A DNA stretch of 64,000 nt, taken from contig NC_133935.1 in NCBI RefSeq assembly GCF_031877795.1, positions 47,701,330 to 47,765,329 of the forward strand. The letters run 5' to 3'. Positions 1 to 11,900 of the stretch are shown here, piece after piece. This DNA comes from Strix aluco (lineage: Eukaryota; Chordata; Aves; Strigiformes; Strigidae). The notes under the pieces are model-generated. The model did not search any database, was not told the origin of the DNA, and saw only the letters and a program-made list of their open reading frames with translations. Each line of letters opens with the position of its first letter. Within the stretch, counting starts at the first letter, position 1. The translations under genes and the position numbers were made by a program.

Positions 1-3000
1 GTAGTACAATTAATATTGTCATGTAATTTTTCCTGAGAAAACAAAACCTCTGTTGATTATACAAACAAGGACAGAAATACAAGCATAGGCTGTATTACAG
101 AATCACAGAATACCAGGTTGGAAGGGACCTCAAGGATCACCTGGTCCAACCTTTCCTAGCAAAAGCACGGTCTAGACAAGATGGCCCAGTACCCTGTCCA
201 GCCAAATCTTAAAAGTGTCCAATGTCAGGGAAATCCACCACTTTCCTGGGGAGATTATTCCAATGGCTGATTGTTCTCATTGTGAAAAACTGTACCTTCT
301 ATAGAAGATGGGCTGGTTGAGGAACTCAAAAAAATACAGAAAATTACACTAACCTTGGCCGCTCCTACATTATTCTCACAATCTGGGGGTCAAAGACTGC
401 TTTAAGCAAAATTTCAGTCGGCATTTTCCAAAAAAAATGTAATTTTATCACCTTAAATCTTGTTGAGATGCCAACAGCACAGCCTTTGTAGACAACTTTT
501 CTAAGACTGACCATGATTTTCAAGAACAGCCTGTGTTTTCCAACACACACCTTGTGACTCCTGAAGGAATTATATCTCCAGTGAGATGTTAACTGCTCTT
601 TTATCATCCATTATATAGTCACTAAAAAAATGTGAAACTAGAAATTAAGAATCATATACAACTATTCCACATGGATTAAACTGTCCTCTAGTAAATTGTA
701 AAGCAGCTTAAGGAAAATAACCCAAAAGTGAATTTTTAAACAGGTCTCATAACACTTGATGAAAGCCAAATTAAAGCTCTGTTCTTATTTTTTCCTTACA
801 GGTAGGCTATCCCACTTGCACAATGTCTGTGGACCTGTGATGATGGACTTCAGCAAAGGGTCTCCCTGTGCTTCTAGAAGATTTTACAAGATTTTATCAA
901 GTGCTTCATGACCCAGCAGAAAATTAGTAAGCTTCAGCCTGATTCTTTTTCAAAACGGATTATATAAAATAGTTTTCTTAAAAATGGATATCGCTGACAG
1001 CGACAAAGTGTTTGCATCACATCCATCTTAATGCATCCACATGGTTCATGTCAAACTGGTTTATTTTTTTTACCTGATCCTAGTCCACTCTGAAATATCT
1101 CCCTCAGCCCACAGCTCTCCAGTCAGCTCCCACTGGATCTTCTGAGATTTATTTTTTTTAAGGTACAAGAAGGCACTGAATTAAAAAGAGGGCTAGTCAA
1201 AATGCAAATCTTACCAACAGCCACTCTTTAAACAGTACAGGTTAAACCAGCCACACTTAAACTAGTACTACACATGATAAAAAGTCTCTGTGGTCTTTTC
1301 TCATCATTTATTAGACTACACAGACACAATCTGGAAAAGCAATTATGTTTGTAGAATGATATATGAAGGGTTTCAAACATGTTTATTTTTTAGTAATTGA
1401 GCTTGTATGATTCTGCTCTGGAGGAGGTTTGCTCAGGGATAGTTTAGGGGAAGGTCACTTTTGTTTTAACTTCAAAAATATGTGGGATTTCACTGAGTCC
1501 TTTTCACATACATCAAGCACACAACCTCCACATGAAGTGACAAAGGTGCTATTTTTATAGCATCCGTGACTTTTCACTGTGTGCTGCTTTCTGGAAGCTA
1601 TGTAAGAAGGATCATGTAGTCAACCGAGTGTCTGAGAATCTCAATACCATCTATTTCTTTGGGAAAAGAGAGCACTTGGCTCCTTCTAAGAATGTCACAG
1701 GTTTCCTAATACTCTCAAGCAAGCATTACCAGAAGCGATGACTGAAAGACCCTCTTAAACACATGAAAACTAGAATACCTCTTTGTTATGAGCCCAGCAG
1801 AAGAGGCTGTGATATTGCAAGAACTCAAATCTTATCTGCCATGCTCATTAGTACACTGTATACTTCATAATTAAATAATGACTAGCAGGTCAACTAGCTC
1901 CTAATGAAAATGAATTATCTGGAGCAAGCACAAGTACTCAGGAATAGAAGTCGTCTACAGCAGAACTCAGTGAAGAAAGTAACTCAAATATAAAGACAGT
2001 AAAACAAATTTATCCCATTTAATCCAGTATTTCCAAGAAGCAAACAATGTACAAAGTTCCAACAGAAGCAAATCACGTATAAAGAGAGATATTTCATATT
2101 TTACTATAAAGACAAATAGGCCAGTTCACAGCTGGTACAAACTGGTGCATTCTGTTGGTTCTACAAGTGATCTGAATCTTCACGTGTTGCAAAATTTTTT
2201 AGGAGGCAAAGTCTTCATAATCCTAAATATTTCACATATTCAGAGCAGATTACATTAGCACCTTTCAACATTCTTTACTCTTATTAAAGCCACCTATTCA
2301 AATACGTTTACCTTAAGCATACAGAAGTTTATCCCATTCTTGAAATCACCCAAGCACCTGTTGCACCCACACCATCATTTTACAGAGAACTGTTTCCACC
2401 TCCTAACAGGGTTTTCAGCAGGGAAACTGCACATCCCCTGCACGATGCTCCCGCAAGTTCTTGTGCCCCTGCTACTCGGCAGAAGCCGGGAAACCTCAAA
2501 GCCAGCTGCTCAGCAACTAAAGTGCCATAGGCACCAATGCAGCGTAAGTGCATGCAATTCGCGTTATTGCCAAAAATGTTTTATATATCGCGCTGTGAGG
2601 TTTACAAGTGCCTTGAAAAGTCAGATTCTGCTGATGCATACAGTCCGCAGGACTAATTAAAGCTTTTCAAAATTCCAGCACTTAAAACCACCTGAACCGG
2701 ACCCTAGTGGTTTTATATCATTCCAATAGCAATACGGTTCATTTCTGCACTGAGGCATGTATTTCTAACGAAACTTTTACTATTATTCAAAGACACTTTC
2801 AAGGCGGCGTTTTGAACGGGGACCGACTAGACTGCGAAGTTCGCTTCATCGGCCCCCTGCAACTGCTGAAAAACTCTTCACCTGACCTTAAAGTTAAGAG
2901 GAAGGGGAACGGCTCCCCGGGGCCGCAACCCCCCAGCCCCGGCCAGCCGAACCCGACCGCCCTCGCCGCTGCCCTGACCCGGCGGCTCCCCCGCCTGCTG

Positions 3001-3061
3001 CCCCCGCGGGGGTCCCCACCGCCGCCGCCGCCGCGGGTGGGCCGGGCGGCGGAGCCCCGCC
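1..3061 (-). other. TPH2 intron 1 (partial)
   Basis: This runs from the exon 1 donor to the left edge. Apart from the CpG-island tail and one CR1 fragment (97-305) it holds AT-rich unique sequence. I see no second exon or RNA gene in it. Confidence 0.7.
97..305 (-). mobile_element. CR1 LINE 3' end fragment
   Basis: Read on the minus strand this ends GGTTGGAAGGG-type sequence followed by CACAGAATCAC-like octamers, the typical avian CR1 3' terminus. The plus strand shows AATCACAGAATACCAGGTTG, then CTGGTCCAACC and, further on, CATTGTGAAAAAC, all in CR1 order. It is a 5'-truncated, diverged copy, as most CR1 copies are. Confidence 0.85.
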
Positions 3062-3067
3062 ACTTAC

Positions 3068-3172
3068 GGTGAGGCTGCCGACGGCGGGGCGCTCCTCCGG
3101 CAGGGCCGAGTCCAGCGAGAAGCCCCTCCGCGCCCAGTACTTACTGGAGAACATCATCATGGCGGGCTGCAT
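3068..3172 (-). CDS. TPH2: TPH2 coding exon 1 (gene continues beyond the left edge)
   Basis: TPH2 encodes neuronal tryptophan 5-hydroxylase, the rate-limiting enzyme of brain serotonin synthesis, a tetrahydrobiopterin- and iron-dependent cytosolic tetramer. Seen: 35 codons from the ATG at 3,172, beginning [19 protein letters not shown] and ending GSLT before a GTAAGT donor (3,067-3,062). The first 22 residues match human TPH2 as I know it. Ser19 in RRGFS19L, the site phosphorylated by PKA and CaMKII and bound by 14-3-3, is kept. This N-terminal extension distinguishes TPH2 from TPH1. Only exon 1 is present: I searched the minus strand below 3,062 for exon 2 and did not find it, so intron 1 must extend past position 1. 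The catalytic domain is outside the window. Confidence 0.95.
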
Positions 3173-3225
3173 GGGGCCGGCCGGGGGGCAGCGCCGCGCT
3201 CTGCCCGCCTCGCCCCGCGGCGGCT

Positions 3226-3234
3226 CCTTTTATA
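3226..3234 (-). promoter_or_regulatory. TPH2 TATA box
   Basis: The minus strand reads TATAAAAGG, a consensus TATA box, 54 nt above the TPH2 start codon. A start site about 30 nt downstream would fall near 3,200, giving a very short 5' UTR of about 25-30 nt. A TATA box within a CpG island fits a tightly cell-type-restricted gene. Confidence 0.75.
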
Positions 3235-3261
3235 CGCCCCCGCGGAGACTGATGGAAACCC

Positions 3262-3290
3262 GATTAGGGGAGACCCGTCTCCGGGTGACG
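3262..3290 (-). promoter_or_regulatory. TPH2 proximal promoter motifs
   Basis: About 30-60 nt above the TATA box lie three motifs: CGATTAGG (3,261-3,268), a bicoid/OTX-like homeodomain core; a perfect 6-bp-arm palindrome GGAGACCCGTCTCC (3,269-3,282); and TGACG (3,286-3,290), a CRE half-site. Their clustering next to the TATA box suggests a compact proximal promoter. Function is inferred. Confidence 0.35.
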
Positions 3291-3810
3291 AGAGCCGCCG
3301 GCAGACAGACGCCCACGGTCCCCGCTTACCTCAGCCGCCGCCGCCGCGCACCGCCAGCGCCGCCAGGGGGGTACGGGACGGGGAGCGGTATCGCTCCGGG
3401 CGCTGCCCAGCCTCGCCGCCCCCCACCCCGGCAGGAGCCCCCCCCCCCGAGGCCTGGAGGGCGGCGGGCGCCCCAGGGGAGCTGCGCCGACCGCAACCCC
3501 GGAGGTCCCCGCTGCGGGGCCGCCCGCCCCTCGGGCGGCCCTTGGGCGAGGCCTTTCGCCGTCCCCTCACGCCGCCGCCTCGCGCCTCGGCCCCGCTGCA
3601 GGGCACAACCGGCCCGGCCGCCTACCGCGGGCAGGGAAACGGCGCTCTGAACCCAGCCCAGGAAGCCGAAGGAGCCCGCCCTCTCCCTCCACCGCGGGCA
3701 GGGTGGGCAACCGGGCAGGGCAAGGCTTTCAGCCCGGGGGCACGCTGCCACCGCGGCCCCGGCAGCTCTGGGGGGGCCTGGGCGGGAGTAGGCCCAGGGG
3801 GGTCGTGGGG

Positions 3811-5890
3811 ACCATATGCTAAAGAAAAAGAGGGGCTGAGTTTCTACGCAGAAAAGTTGCGGTGGGATTTTGACGTGAGAAAGGTGCTGATGTAGAAACT
3901 CATCTCTCCCCCTTTTATGTAGTACTGCTTTGGAAAAGGGGCTGGTTTGGAGAGGATGGATTCATTTGGAGAAGGTGAATTACATCTTGTAGTGAAAGTA
4001 CTGTTACAACCTCTCTTCCCGTTTTTTATTTAATAATAAAAACCTGTTTTAGGTATACGCCATTTGACCTTGTTTGTGACTTAATCTCGCTCTTGGGATC
4101 ATATTGAAACCTCCCCCAACATTGGATCAGGACACTAACCCACAAAGTTTTGCTTCATTTTCCCAGTTAGGGGAAACCATGTCTACATGTGATACTTCAA
4201 TCATATCCTAAGTTATTAAAAGATATTCTCTGTCATGTTTATTCATTATTTTTAATAATGGAAAGGATGTCAGAGTCTTTGAACTTTGATATTCGTATCT
4301 GCTCTGCCTGAGATAATCTAGACACAGTTCTGCAGTTGAACAGTTCACAGGAGACTGAGCAGTCTCTGCATGCTCCAGTGACGAAACCAAGCTCTACTGA
4401 GCAGGATTTTCTCCTACCGGTGTGACAGAGCATGATTTTATCTACTGTTAGATGTGAGCTCTGCAGCTGGGACATCACACAAATCAATGACCCCACTACC
4501 CAGTAGGCTTGCTATCTATCACAGCTCTGTGCAGTAACTAAAGCATGGTAAAGGTTTTCTGTCTCTCATAACCTCTTCCAGATGATTCATTAATGCAAAA
4601 CAAACAAAGGTACATTATGTCAGCAGGTATTAGGCAGGGAAGACTAACATTCAACCATTTTAGCCATGCTGCCTGCCCATGAATCCCACAGAGAGAGGAA
4701 GTTGTTCCCACGGAGAGGAAGTTACTTCTTTTGCAACTTGTATTTTGTAGGTGGATTTTCCCATATCAGTGCCAGATTGAAAGACATACATTTATAGACT
4801 GAATTTTGGTTTTTTTTTTTTGTTCTAGCTACATTACACACAGCTGGCATATGGCTCTGGGAATACTGCTAAACTACAGATTTTGTTTAGAGATCAACTA
4901 ATTTTTCTGTAGTTCATAGTGCTGTATACGTAACACAGGTGAACACTTAAAATCGCTGGCCAAAAAAATTGGAAGTTCATTGAAGCAGCTATTCAGAAAT
5001 ATCTGTTCTAGAACTTATGTCAGGGTGCCACACAGCAATCTTACTTCACTTCGGGAAATGGAGTTAATGCTCATAGTAAGAAATAAAGAGATAAGCTTAC
5101 TTTTATTTATTTATTATAAAAGGCATCTTACTGCCTATAATCAGAATTCAGAAACTGCAAGATCCTCTTTAGTTTATGTACACATATTTTTGTCTCTCAT
5201 GAGAGAACAGAGTCACCATTGTCTGAAATCCTAAGCTATGCACTTTTTAAGCTTAAAAAAGTGCAGAATTCTCAAGTGGAAATTTAAATCCAAAGCAAGT
5301 CTGAGAGATGTTTTCAATGTTTGAGTCATTTTTCCCCCTTAGAGATACTGTCAATTTCAGCATAGTTTCCCTTAAAACTATTTGTAACATTTACTGTAGT
5401 TTGATGATGTATATTAGCAACCTTAAGACCTTCCATTAGATTTTAAAGGGAGGGTAAAATTTACAGTGCAGAGTAGCTAGTGTACACCAAGAAATAATCT
5501 GAATTTACTTCTGGCTCTCCCAGATCACCACCAACTGTGTCTACCGGCATGTTACAGCAGAAAGGAGAACTTCCAATTCATCAGGTAGCAGAACAGAGAA
5601 AGAAAGCTATGAAAAAGTATCAAAGAAGCATAAAAGAAAGATGGACTTCACAAGGACCTAAAAATGAAGATAACATTATTCAATTTAAGGTCAAAAAGGC
5701 AAGGAAGAGAACAGATACGCTTATTATTAATGCAAGACATGTTGACAAGTAGAAAACAGAAGTCTCAATACCTAACCAAATCACAATTTAGTTGGTAAAA
5801 CAACTTTGTGAAATAATTGACAAGTGGACTAGCCAAAGGAGCTTCTTCAACAGGAAAAGAAAGATGTACAATCTGTTCCCAGATTATCAG
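3811..5890. other. Intergenic, no gene seen
   Basis: AT-rich unique sequence upstream of the TPH2 promoter. Two copies of GAGAGGAAGTT lie 20 bp apart (4,693-4,703 and 4,713-4,723). Distal TPH2 enhancers could lie here, but nothing in the sequence identifies one. Confidence 0.5.
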
Positions 5891-5899
5891 AGATACACA

Positions 5900-7540
5900 C
5901 ATGAACTCCAAACTCCATTTCTCAAAGTGATACAGGTCTGCCGAAAAAAACTGTGATGTGAATGTAAGACTTAATTTTTAAGTCATGAAGATATGGGAAG
6001 CACACATTTTCAAGCAGACAGCAAAACCATCCCAAGTTCTAGTAGGACTAAGGGGATTTTAATCAACCAAAAGCTGTTGGGAAAGGACATCTACCAAATG
6101 ATAAACTGGCTAGGAAGATCTGGGAATACAAATGATAAATTTTGATCCAGGATTTGGAAGAAAACCATGAAAGGAGAGGCTCTGGTAGATTTGATTTGAG
6201 CCAACAGAGAGTAATTGGTTGAAAATATTATACAGAAGGTAGACTGTGTGAGAATGAACATAAAATGAATTCACAGTCTCCAGAAAAAAAAAAAAAAAAG
6301 GTTCTAAGAAAGCAGAAACTGACAATTTCAGAAAAGAAGACTTCAATAAATACAGTTATTACAGCCCCAAAGGGGAGGAAACCTAGAGCAGAAAGACAAT
6401 TCTTTCCTTGCTTCAGGAAAAAAAACCAAAGTTTCCATCATGAAACTATTTCACTGTAGAGGAAGCAGAGTTTTCTATTATGCTTTTACTAGTATTATCA
6501 TAAGTCATCAGTTTGCATTACCTTCAATTCAAAAAAGGAGCTTACAGGAGATGAAAACTAGGACCAAGCTACTAAATACAGGCAGCATAACACATTAATG
6601 CATAGACAAAGGCTATGGTACAAAACTCAAAGTAATTAGTATAGGACATCAAAAGCAATTTTTTTCTGTAAATACAGCAGCAGCCAGAAGAATTGAAGTA
6701 TTGGACCACTATTGAACACAAGGAAAAGACAAAACAGAAAAAACTTAAGAGTATTTTAAGTATTTAATGCTTTTTTTTTTTTTTTCACATCATTCTTTGC
6801 TAAAAGAATTAACTGTGACCAGGGGACTATCATAATTAATAGCAAGGACAGGGAGGTAAGCTCTTAGCTTTTAACAAGCAGAAACAATGTTGGAGAATAC
6901 TTGGGATAAATCTGATCATAGCAAATGGCTTGGCACAGAAACCACACTTACAGAGTAGGCTCATTATATCTCTGCCATCAATAACTATTCTAAGAACTCA
7001 GGGGATGGACAAGTGACAAAAGGCTAGGAAAAGGCCAAAATTATGTCCACTGTCAAGAACATATTGGAGAGGAGGAAGGGCTGAAGAATTATGGACCAGT
7101 ATAATTTCATTTGTTTGAGAAAACAGAGGTAGTGAAATTAGTTGTAAAGACCTATAAAATAACAGGTGATTAAACAGCCAGGATGGATGTGCTGCAAACC
7201 AATTGTCAAGCAAATCTCATTTCCTCTTATGACAGTCCTGTGGACCAAGGCAAAACAATACATGTCATTCATCTTGATGGCAGTGAAGCATGTGGCATGG
7301 TCTCATAACATTCTCATAAATCGGATAAGGAAACTAGGTCCAGATGAAGCTAATAGATTGGACAAAGGGGTGGGTTCACTGTTAAATGGAAGGGTGCGGA
7401 GAACAGGAGCGCCACAAGTACCTACCCTCACTCCTATACTGTTTAATAATAGCCTAAATGACTGTGTAAAGACCACCCGTAAATTCCCAGACTGTACCTA
7501 CCTCAGTGATGCTGTAAGTTACAAAATTTAAACAGATCTT
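5900..7540 (+). mobile_element. Decayed CR1-family LINE ORF2 (endonuclease and reverse transcriptase remnants)
   Basis: Two blocks are recognisable. At about 6,122-6,210 one frame, with two stops, aligns over 27 residues without a gap to the CR1 endonuclease segment with the RRGALLDLVLTNKE-type motif. At about 7,190-7,510 the frames read NCQANLISSYDSPVDQGK, then SHNILINRIRKLG, LLNGR and TPILFN, which follow the CR1 reverse transcriptase motif order. Several frameshifts, stops and loss of the FADD active site show it is dead. The region between is compatible but not clear. The 5' and 3' limits are uncertain; the 5,537-5,752 stretch may also belong to it. Confidence 0.75.
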
Positions 7541-8418
7541 GGCAGGGGAAGGATTACTTACAGATGAACAGCTGCACAATTACAAGAGAAGGCAGAGCTC
7601 ATGTGAAGGGAGTTAGAAGTTACAGAAAATCACCAGCTGCATGCGGTCATTCAGTGTGCCCTGGAAGTCCACAAACACCTGAAAAGTGCTTGCATAATAG
7701 ACTGCAGGATCTACAAAGGTATCCTGCAAACAGGTTAGACGAGCATCTGGCAGAAGACAGACATACCTTCCAATAGGAAACAGTCTAGCTCGTCTGTTAT
7801 TGACAAGCTTTTAAAAGTTCTGCAAATCTATGATTTTGACAATCCTGCTATATGTATATACTCGGGTATATACCTCATGGTGAAAAAATGTGTGGTATGA
7901 TGATCGCGGTAAAAGAACTGGTTAAGTCTGAAATTTATCATCTCCTTTATGTGGTTCACCATACACTGCACAAATTAATCATACCAGCATAAAAGATGTA
8001 GCAGCACAGGGTAGTGAACAAGGAACTGGGACTGCCACTTTTGGTAGCAGTAGTTGTACTGTGTTGCTGCTTGAGGAATTACCAAGCAAATATCTGTACT
8101 TTAAAGACTTTCTTGGTCTCCTCCATCAGTTACTTTTACAGTAAAACCAGAAGTGTGGAAGCTCTCCAAGACCAATGCCCAAAGGTGCTATGCACCCATG
8201 TAACCTAAAGGACGTTTGGACCAATTAATACACCAAGAGTGTTTTGGAAAAATTTCCAGTGTTGCATCTCATCATGACAGGCAACAGAATGGCTGACTAT
8301 AAGTTGCCTGCATGTAATACAACTATTTTTTCATCATGCCTAGATGAGCACTTAAAGCATCCTCTTCAACAGGAAGGGTTTTTTTCTAACATGATCTCAC
8401 GACACCATCAAGAATGGC
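7541..8418. other. Intergenic, no gene seen
   Basis: AT-rich sequence between the LINE remnant and the LTR. The first part may be the 3' continuation of the LINE, but I cannot show it. No gene or RNA was recognised. Confidence 0.4.
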
Positions 8419-8987
8419 TGTCATCACACCCAACTGGCTCAGGCTGGGATGGAGTTATTCCCTCATAGCAGCCCGCACAGTGCTTGCTGTGCTTTAGGTT
8501 TGTGCCCAAAAGAGTGCTGGCAACACAGCAGTGTTTCAGCTGGTGCTGAACCCTGCCTGCGCAGCATTGGAGCTCTTGCTTCTTTCCCTGGGGCAGGCAA
8601 GAGGTTGAGTGGACACAGCCAGGACATTGCCCAAACTGACCAAAGGGATGTTCCATACAACATGCAATTGTGCTCAGCAATAAAAGCTCAGGGAAAGGAG
8701 GGGGAATCAGGGACATTCATGGTGATAGTGTTTATCTTTCTGAGGAACCTGTGCTGAGGCCTTACTTTCCAGGAAGTGCCTGCACACCTGCCTGCCGATG
8801 GGCAGTGCGAATGAAACCCTCTTTGTGCTTTGCCTGCGGGAGCAGCATTTGCTTTCCCTGTTAAACTGCATTGTCTCAATCCATGAGCCTTCTTGCCTTC
8901 CTCCTGTTTTCTCCCCATCCCATGGTAGAGGGGAGTGGGCAAGGGGCTGGGTGGGTGCTTGGCTGCGGGCCAGGGTCAACCACAACA
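8419..8987 (+). mobile_element. ERVL-type solo LTR (avian endogenous retrovirus)
   Basis: Starts TGTCATCACACCC and ends CCACAACA, a TG...CA terminus. The interior follows the avian ERVL LTR pattern: CTCAGGCTGGGATGGAGTTA, CACAGCCAGGACA, CCAAACTGACCAAAGGGAT, TTCCATAC and a TATA-like AATAAAAG (8,679-8,686). The 3' part has the GAGTGGGCAAGGGGCTG and GGTGCTTGGCTGCGGG blocks. No internal retroviral genes flank it, so it is a solo LTR. Clear 5-bp target duplications were not found. Confidence 0.8.
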
Positions 8988-11900
8988 CACAGAGAGGAAA
9001 CAAGTGACCACCATCTGCTGAACTGCTAGCCTGGGCAAAAATTTAGGCTCTACACAATGGGGCTCTGAGGTTAGTTGGTTAATAACGAGATACACATGTA
9101 GAAACAGTCAAAGAACTAATGTTAAGATAGGGTACACGTAGCCTGTATAACTCAAAATACATACTATAATCGAATTCCTTCAAAACATAACCCGTCTAGA
9201 AGACTTCATTTATTTGAATTACATGGACAGCTTGAAATATGTCTGATTCAGTTGTGAAATTCATTTTGAATGAGGCAAAAAGTGACATCCTACAATGCAT
9301 TTTTTGTTTGCAATTTATCAGAAAATTCAATTTGTGCCAAAGATATAGCAATTTAACATGAAAAAATAGCACACATTCTCTCAAAAATGTTTAAGATTAA
9401 AATCCCCACTTGAATGAAAAATTAAATTCAAACTTAATTTATACAAGGTCTGCACTGCAATAACATTACTTAATTGAATAGCAGACATTTTCAAGTCCCA
9501 CTAAACATGAAGCACAACTCATCTTTTAACACCATAAAAAAACCATTTGAAAGCATCTTTAAATCAAATATAATAGCACACAAATATGAAATCTGTCTGT
9601 TAAGTGCTCAGTTATGTATCTGTGTCTCATCACCTTATCAATGCTTATATAGTCATGTCAACTATTGAGCTAGCAGCTCATGGAATTTCATTAGAACAAG
9701 CACTGATGTCTCTGCCACAGTTCTTCCACATTTCCACTGACTAGAAATGTTCAGAAAACAGTCAAGAGATTTAAAAAATGAATTTTAAGATATTTAGCCA
9801 GCCACAGACAAAATCAGGTTACCAGCCACTTTTCTACTGCCCATGGACCAAACTTCAGTTTTAAGTCACATCTGTACAGGAATATTGACTGAGGAATAGT
9901 TAACACATTTCCTAAAAAAATTATTACTCCTCCGCGCAGCCCACTTACATTACTTTTTTCCAATCTCATTTGTAACGTGAATCAAATTGCAGATGCACTT
10001 TTAAAATTTCTCTAACATCTACAGCATTGTCATTTCTGTTGTCTAACAAGGAACAGTTTGAGGAGAATGTAGATTTTCAATCCCAAACTTGGTAAGGCTT
10101 CATTTGCATCACGCTAGGATGCATGAATCATGCCAGTGGTACTAAATCTTGTTCACAGTCCAAATTCTACCATTTACAGTAAAATCTTTTTTCAAATTAG
10201 TCTAGAGTCCTGTAACACAAAATTATTTTTAAAAGCGAGGGAAAAGTGTCTCACTTATTTTGAACTAAAACATCTCAAAAAGTGAAAGCTAGGATACCTT
10301 TTATGGCTTTCTGAAAAGTTTCAGCAGTGGAGTCTTGATTGGGTGCTCAAGAATATATTTGAAAGTAGTGAGGAATCTGATTCCTCACTGCTTTGGCTGA
10401 CTGGGGCTAAAGAATTTTATAGACTAATATGTGAGGAAAATCTAAAGAGAATAATTGAAGAGGCACCATCAGCATCTTAAATTTGTCCACTAGAAAACTG
10501 CAAATGTTTTAAGAAAAAACCTGTTAGTGGCAAAACTGGGCTCACTGAACACCAACACCTTAATTTTAATTAAACTACAGATCAAACCAAAAATGTTGCT
10601 AATACAATCAACATCACAAGTATTTCCACATCTGGTTCTTAAAGAAATCAGGACCTGTTAGAACATATATGTAGCCTTTATGTTCTTTAAGATTACCCAC
10701 AACAATGAATACAAAACCTCCACACCTGACATGGGTTTGAAGGCCACTGGCTACTGTGTTCACTGGATGCAAACACAGTCATTATAGATGCAGGCACACA
10801 TTTGCTAAATGTCAGTACAGCTGAAGCGTTAACTGAGTACTATGGGCAATTAAGCGTAGCATCATCCTTTTATAGTCTTTTTTAACCTCTCAGTATGAAA
10901 ATCATTCTGGAAACATTCACACTGGTCCAAGCTTCCAAGAAGCTTCAGCTGACTCTCCTTTTTGTAAGCTATCCTCTTGCCCTCAAACGGAAGAAAAAGC
11001 CCTCAAGAATGCACTTTTAAAACAAACAAAATTGCCCAAACAGGCAGAATAAAGGAAATGGAGAGACCAACATAAATGTCATTTTTACTGTGGAACACAT
11101 AACACTAAAATACTGCTATGATTGAGAAGTATGAGGTTTTAAACGCTCACCCCCAAAAGATAATTAAGTCAAATATTTAAAAAAAAAACCCACAACAAAA
11201 CAGGCTTGCAGGAACTAAAGAAGTATTGCCTCTTTTATAGCCTGACAACTCTAACCAAAAATGCATTCAGATAATTCATATTTGTTAATTCTAAGCCATC
11301 TAAATCATTCACGTACAAAAGAAATACATAATTACGCATCCAGAACATCCAACCCATGGCATTTTTTCAGCCATCGTGATACTGATTAAGGCCTCTCACA
11401 GTGTTTGTAGTCTCAGCTTAGACTAAATCCATCCCTAACAGTCAGGAATAGTTTGGTGGAGGGTGAGGTTCCTCTTGATTGCAGCTCTTTGCAAGGCTGC
11501 CTGTCAGCAGGAAGGAAACTACAGATAAAGAACACTGCAAAGGGCATTTGATCTTATTGTTGGCAAGCAGAACAAGCCTACCTACTCCAAGCCTTCCACA
11601 GCAGCTGCTCACTTAATTCAGGAGCAGCCTTCTCATCCTTGACATCTGAGTGCTTAATACAAAGGCAAAGATCAACAATTATACCCAAAAAGGAAAGGCA
11701 AACTTTAAGGGCTGATAGCATTTCTTAGCAGCCATAGCTCTAACTCTAAGAAATGACATAATTGCACTTAAATATGCTTTTCCCAAGCATTTGAATATTC
11801 ATGTTCAGTCAATTATGATTTTCTTCAAAATCTTAATGTTACATATATTTTTTTGTGGCTCCATATCCTGAATAACTCAGAACCATGCATAGTTAATTGA

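Larger units (their letters stand above)
2905..3810. other. TPH2 CpG island
   Basis: This is a dense run of CpG and GC-rich sequence covering TPH2 exon 1, the start of intron 1 and about 600 bp upstream. It includes a CCG repeat (about 3,016-3,034), a C11 run (3,438-3,448) and G-rich clusters near 3,770-3,810. Long open frames on both strands here are a by-product of the low stop-codon content and are not called as genes. Confidence 0.85.

Noticed and set aside
1-3061. TPH2 exon 2
   Set aside because: Looked for the NKPNSGK/ESGKTAVVFSLKNE-type coding segment on the minus strand and did not find it; intron 1 must run past the left edge.
3069-3895. Long open frames on both strands around TPH2 exon 1
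   Set aside because: They follow from the GC-rich, stop-poor CpG island. Apart from the real TPH2 exon they show proline/arginine/alanine-rich composition and no domain.
5537-5752. Lysine-rich 71-codon frame as a small protein
   Set aside because: It lies just before the decayed LINE and is more likely part of it or chance sequence.
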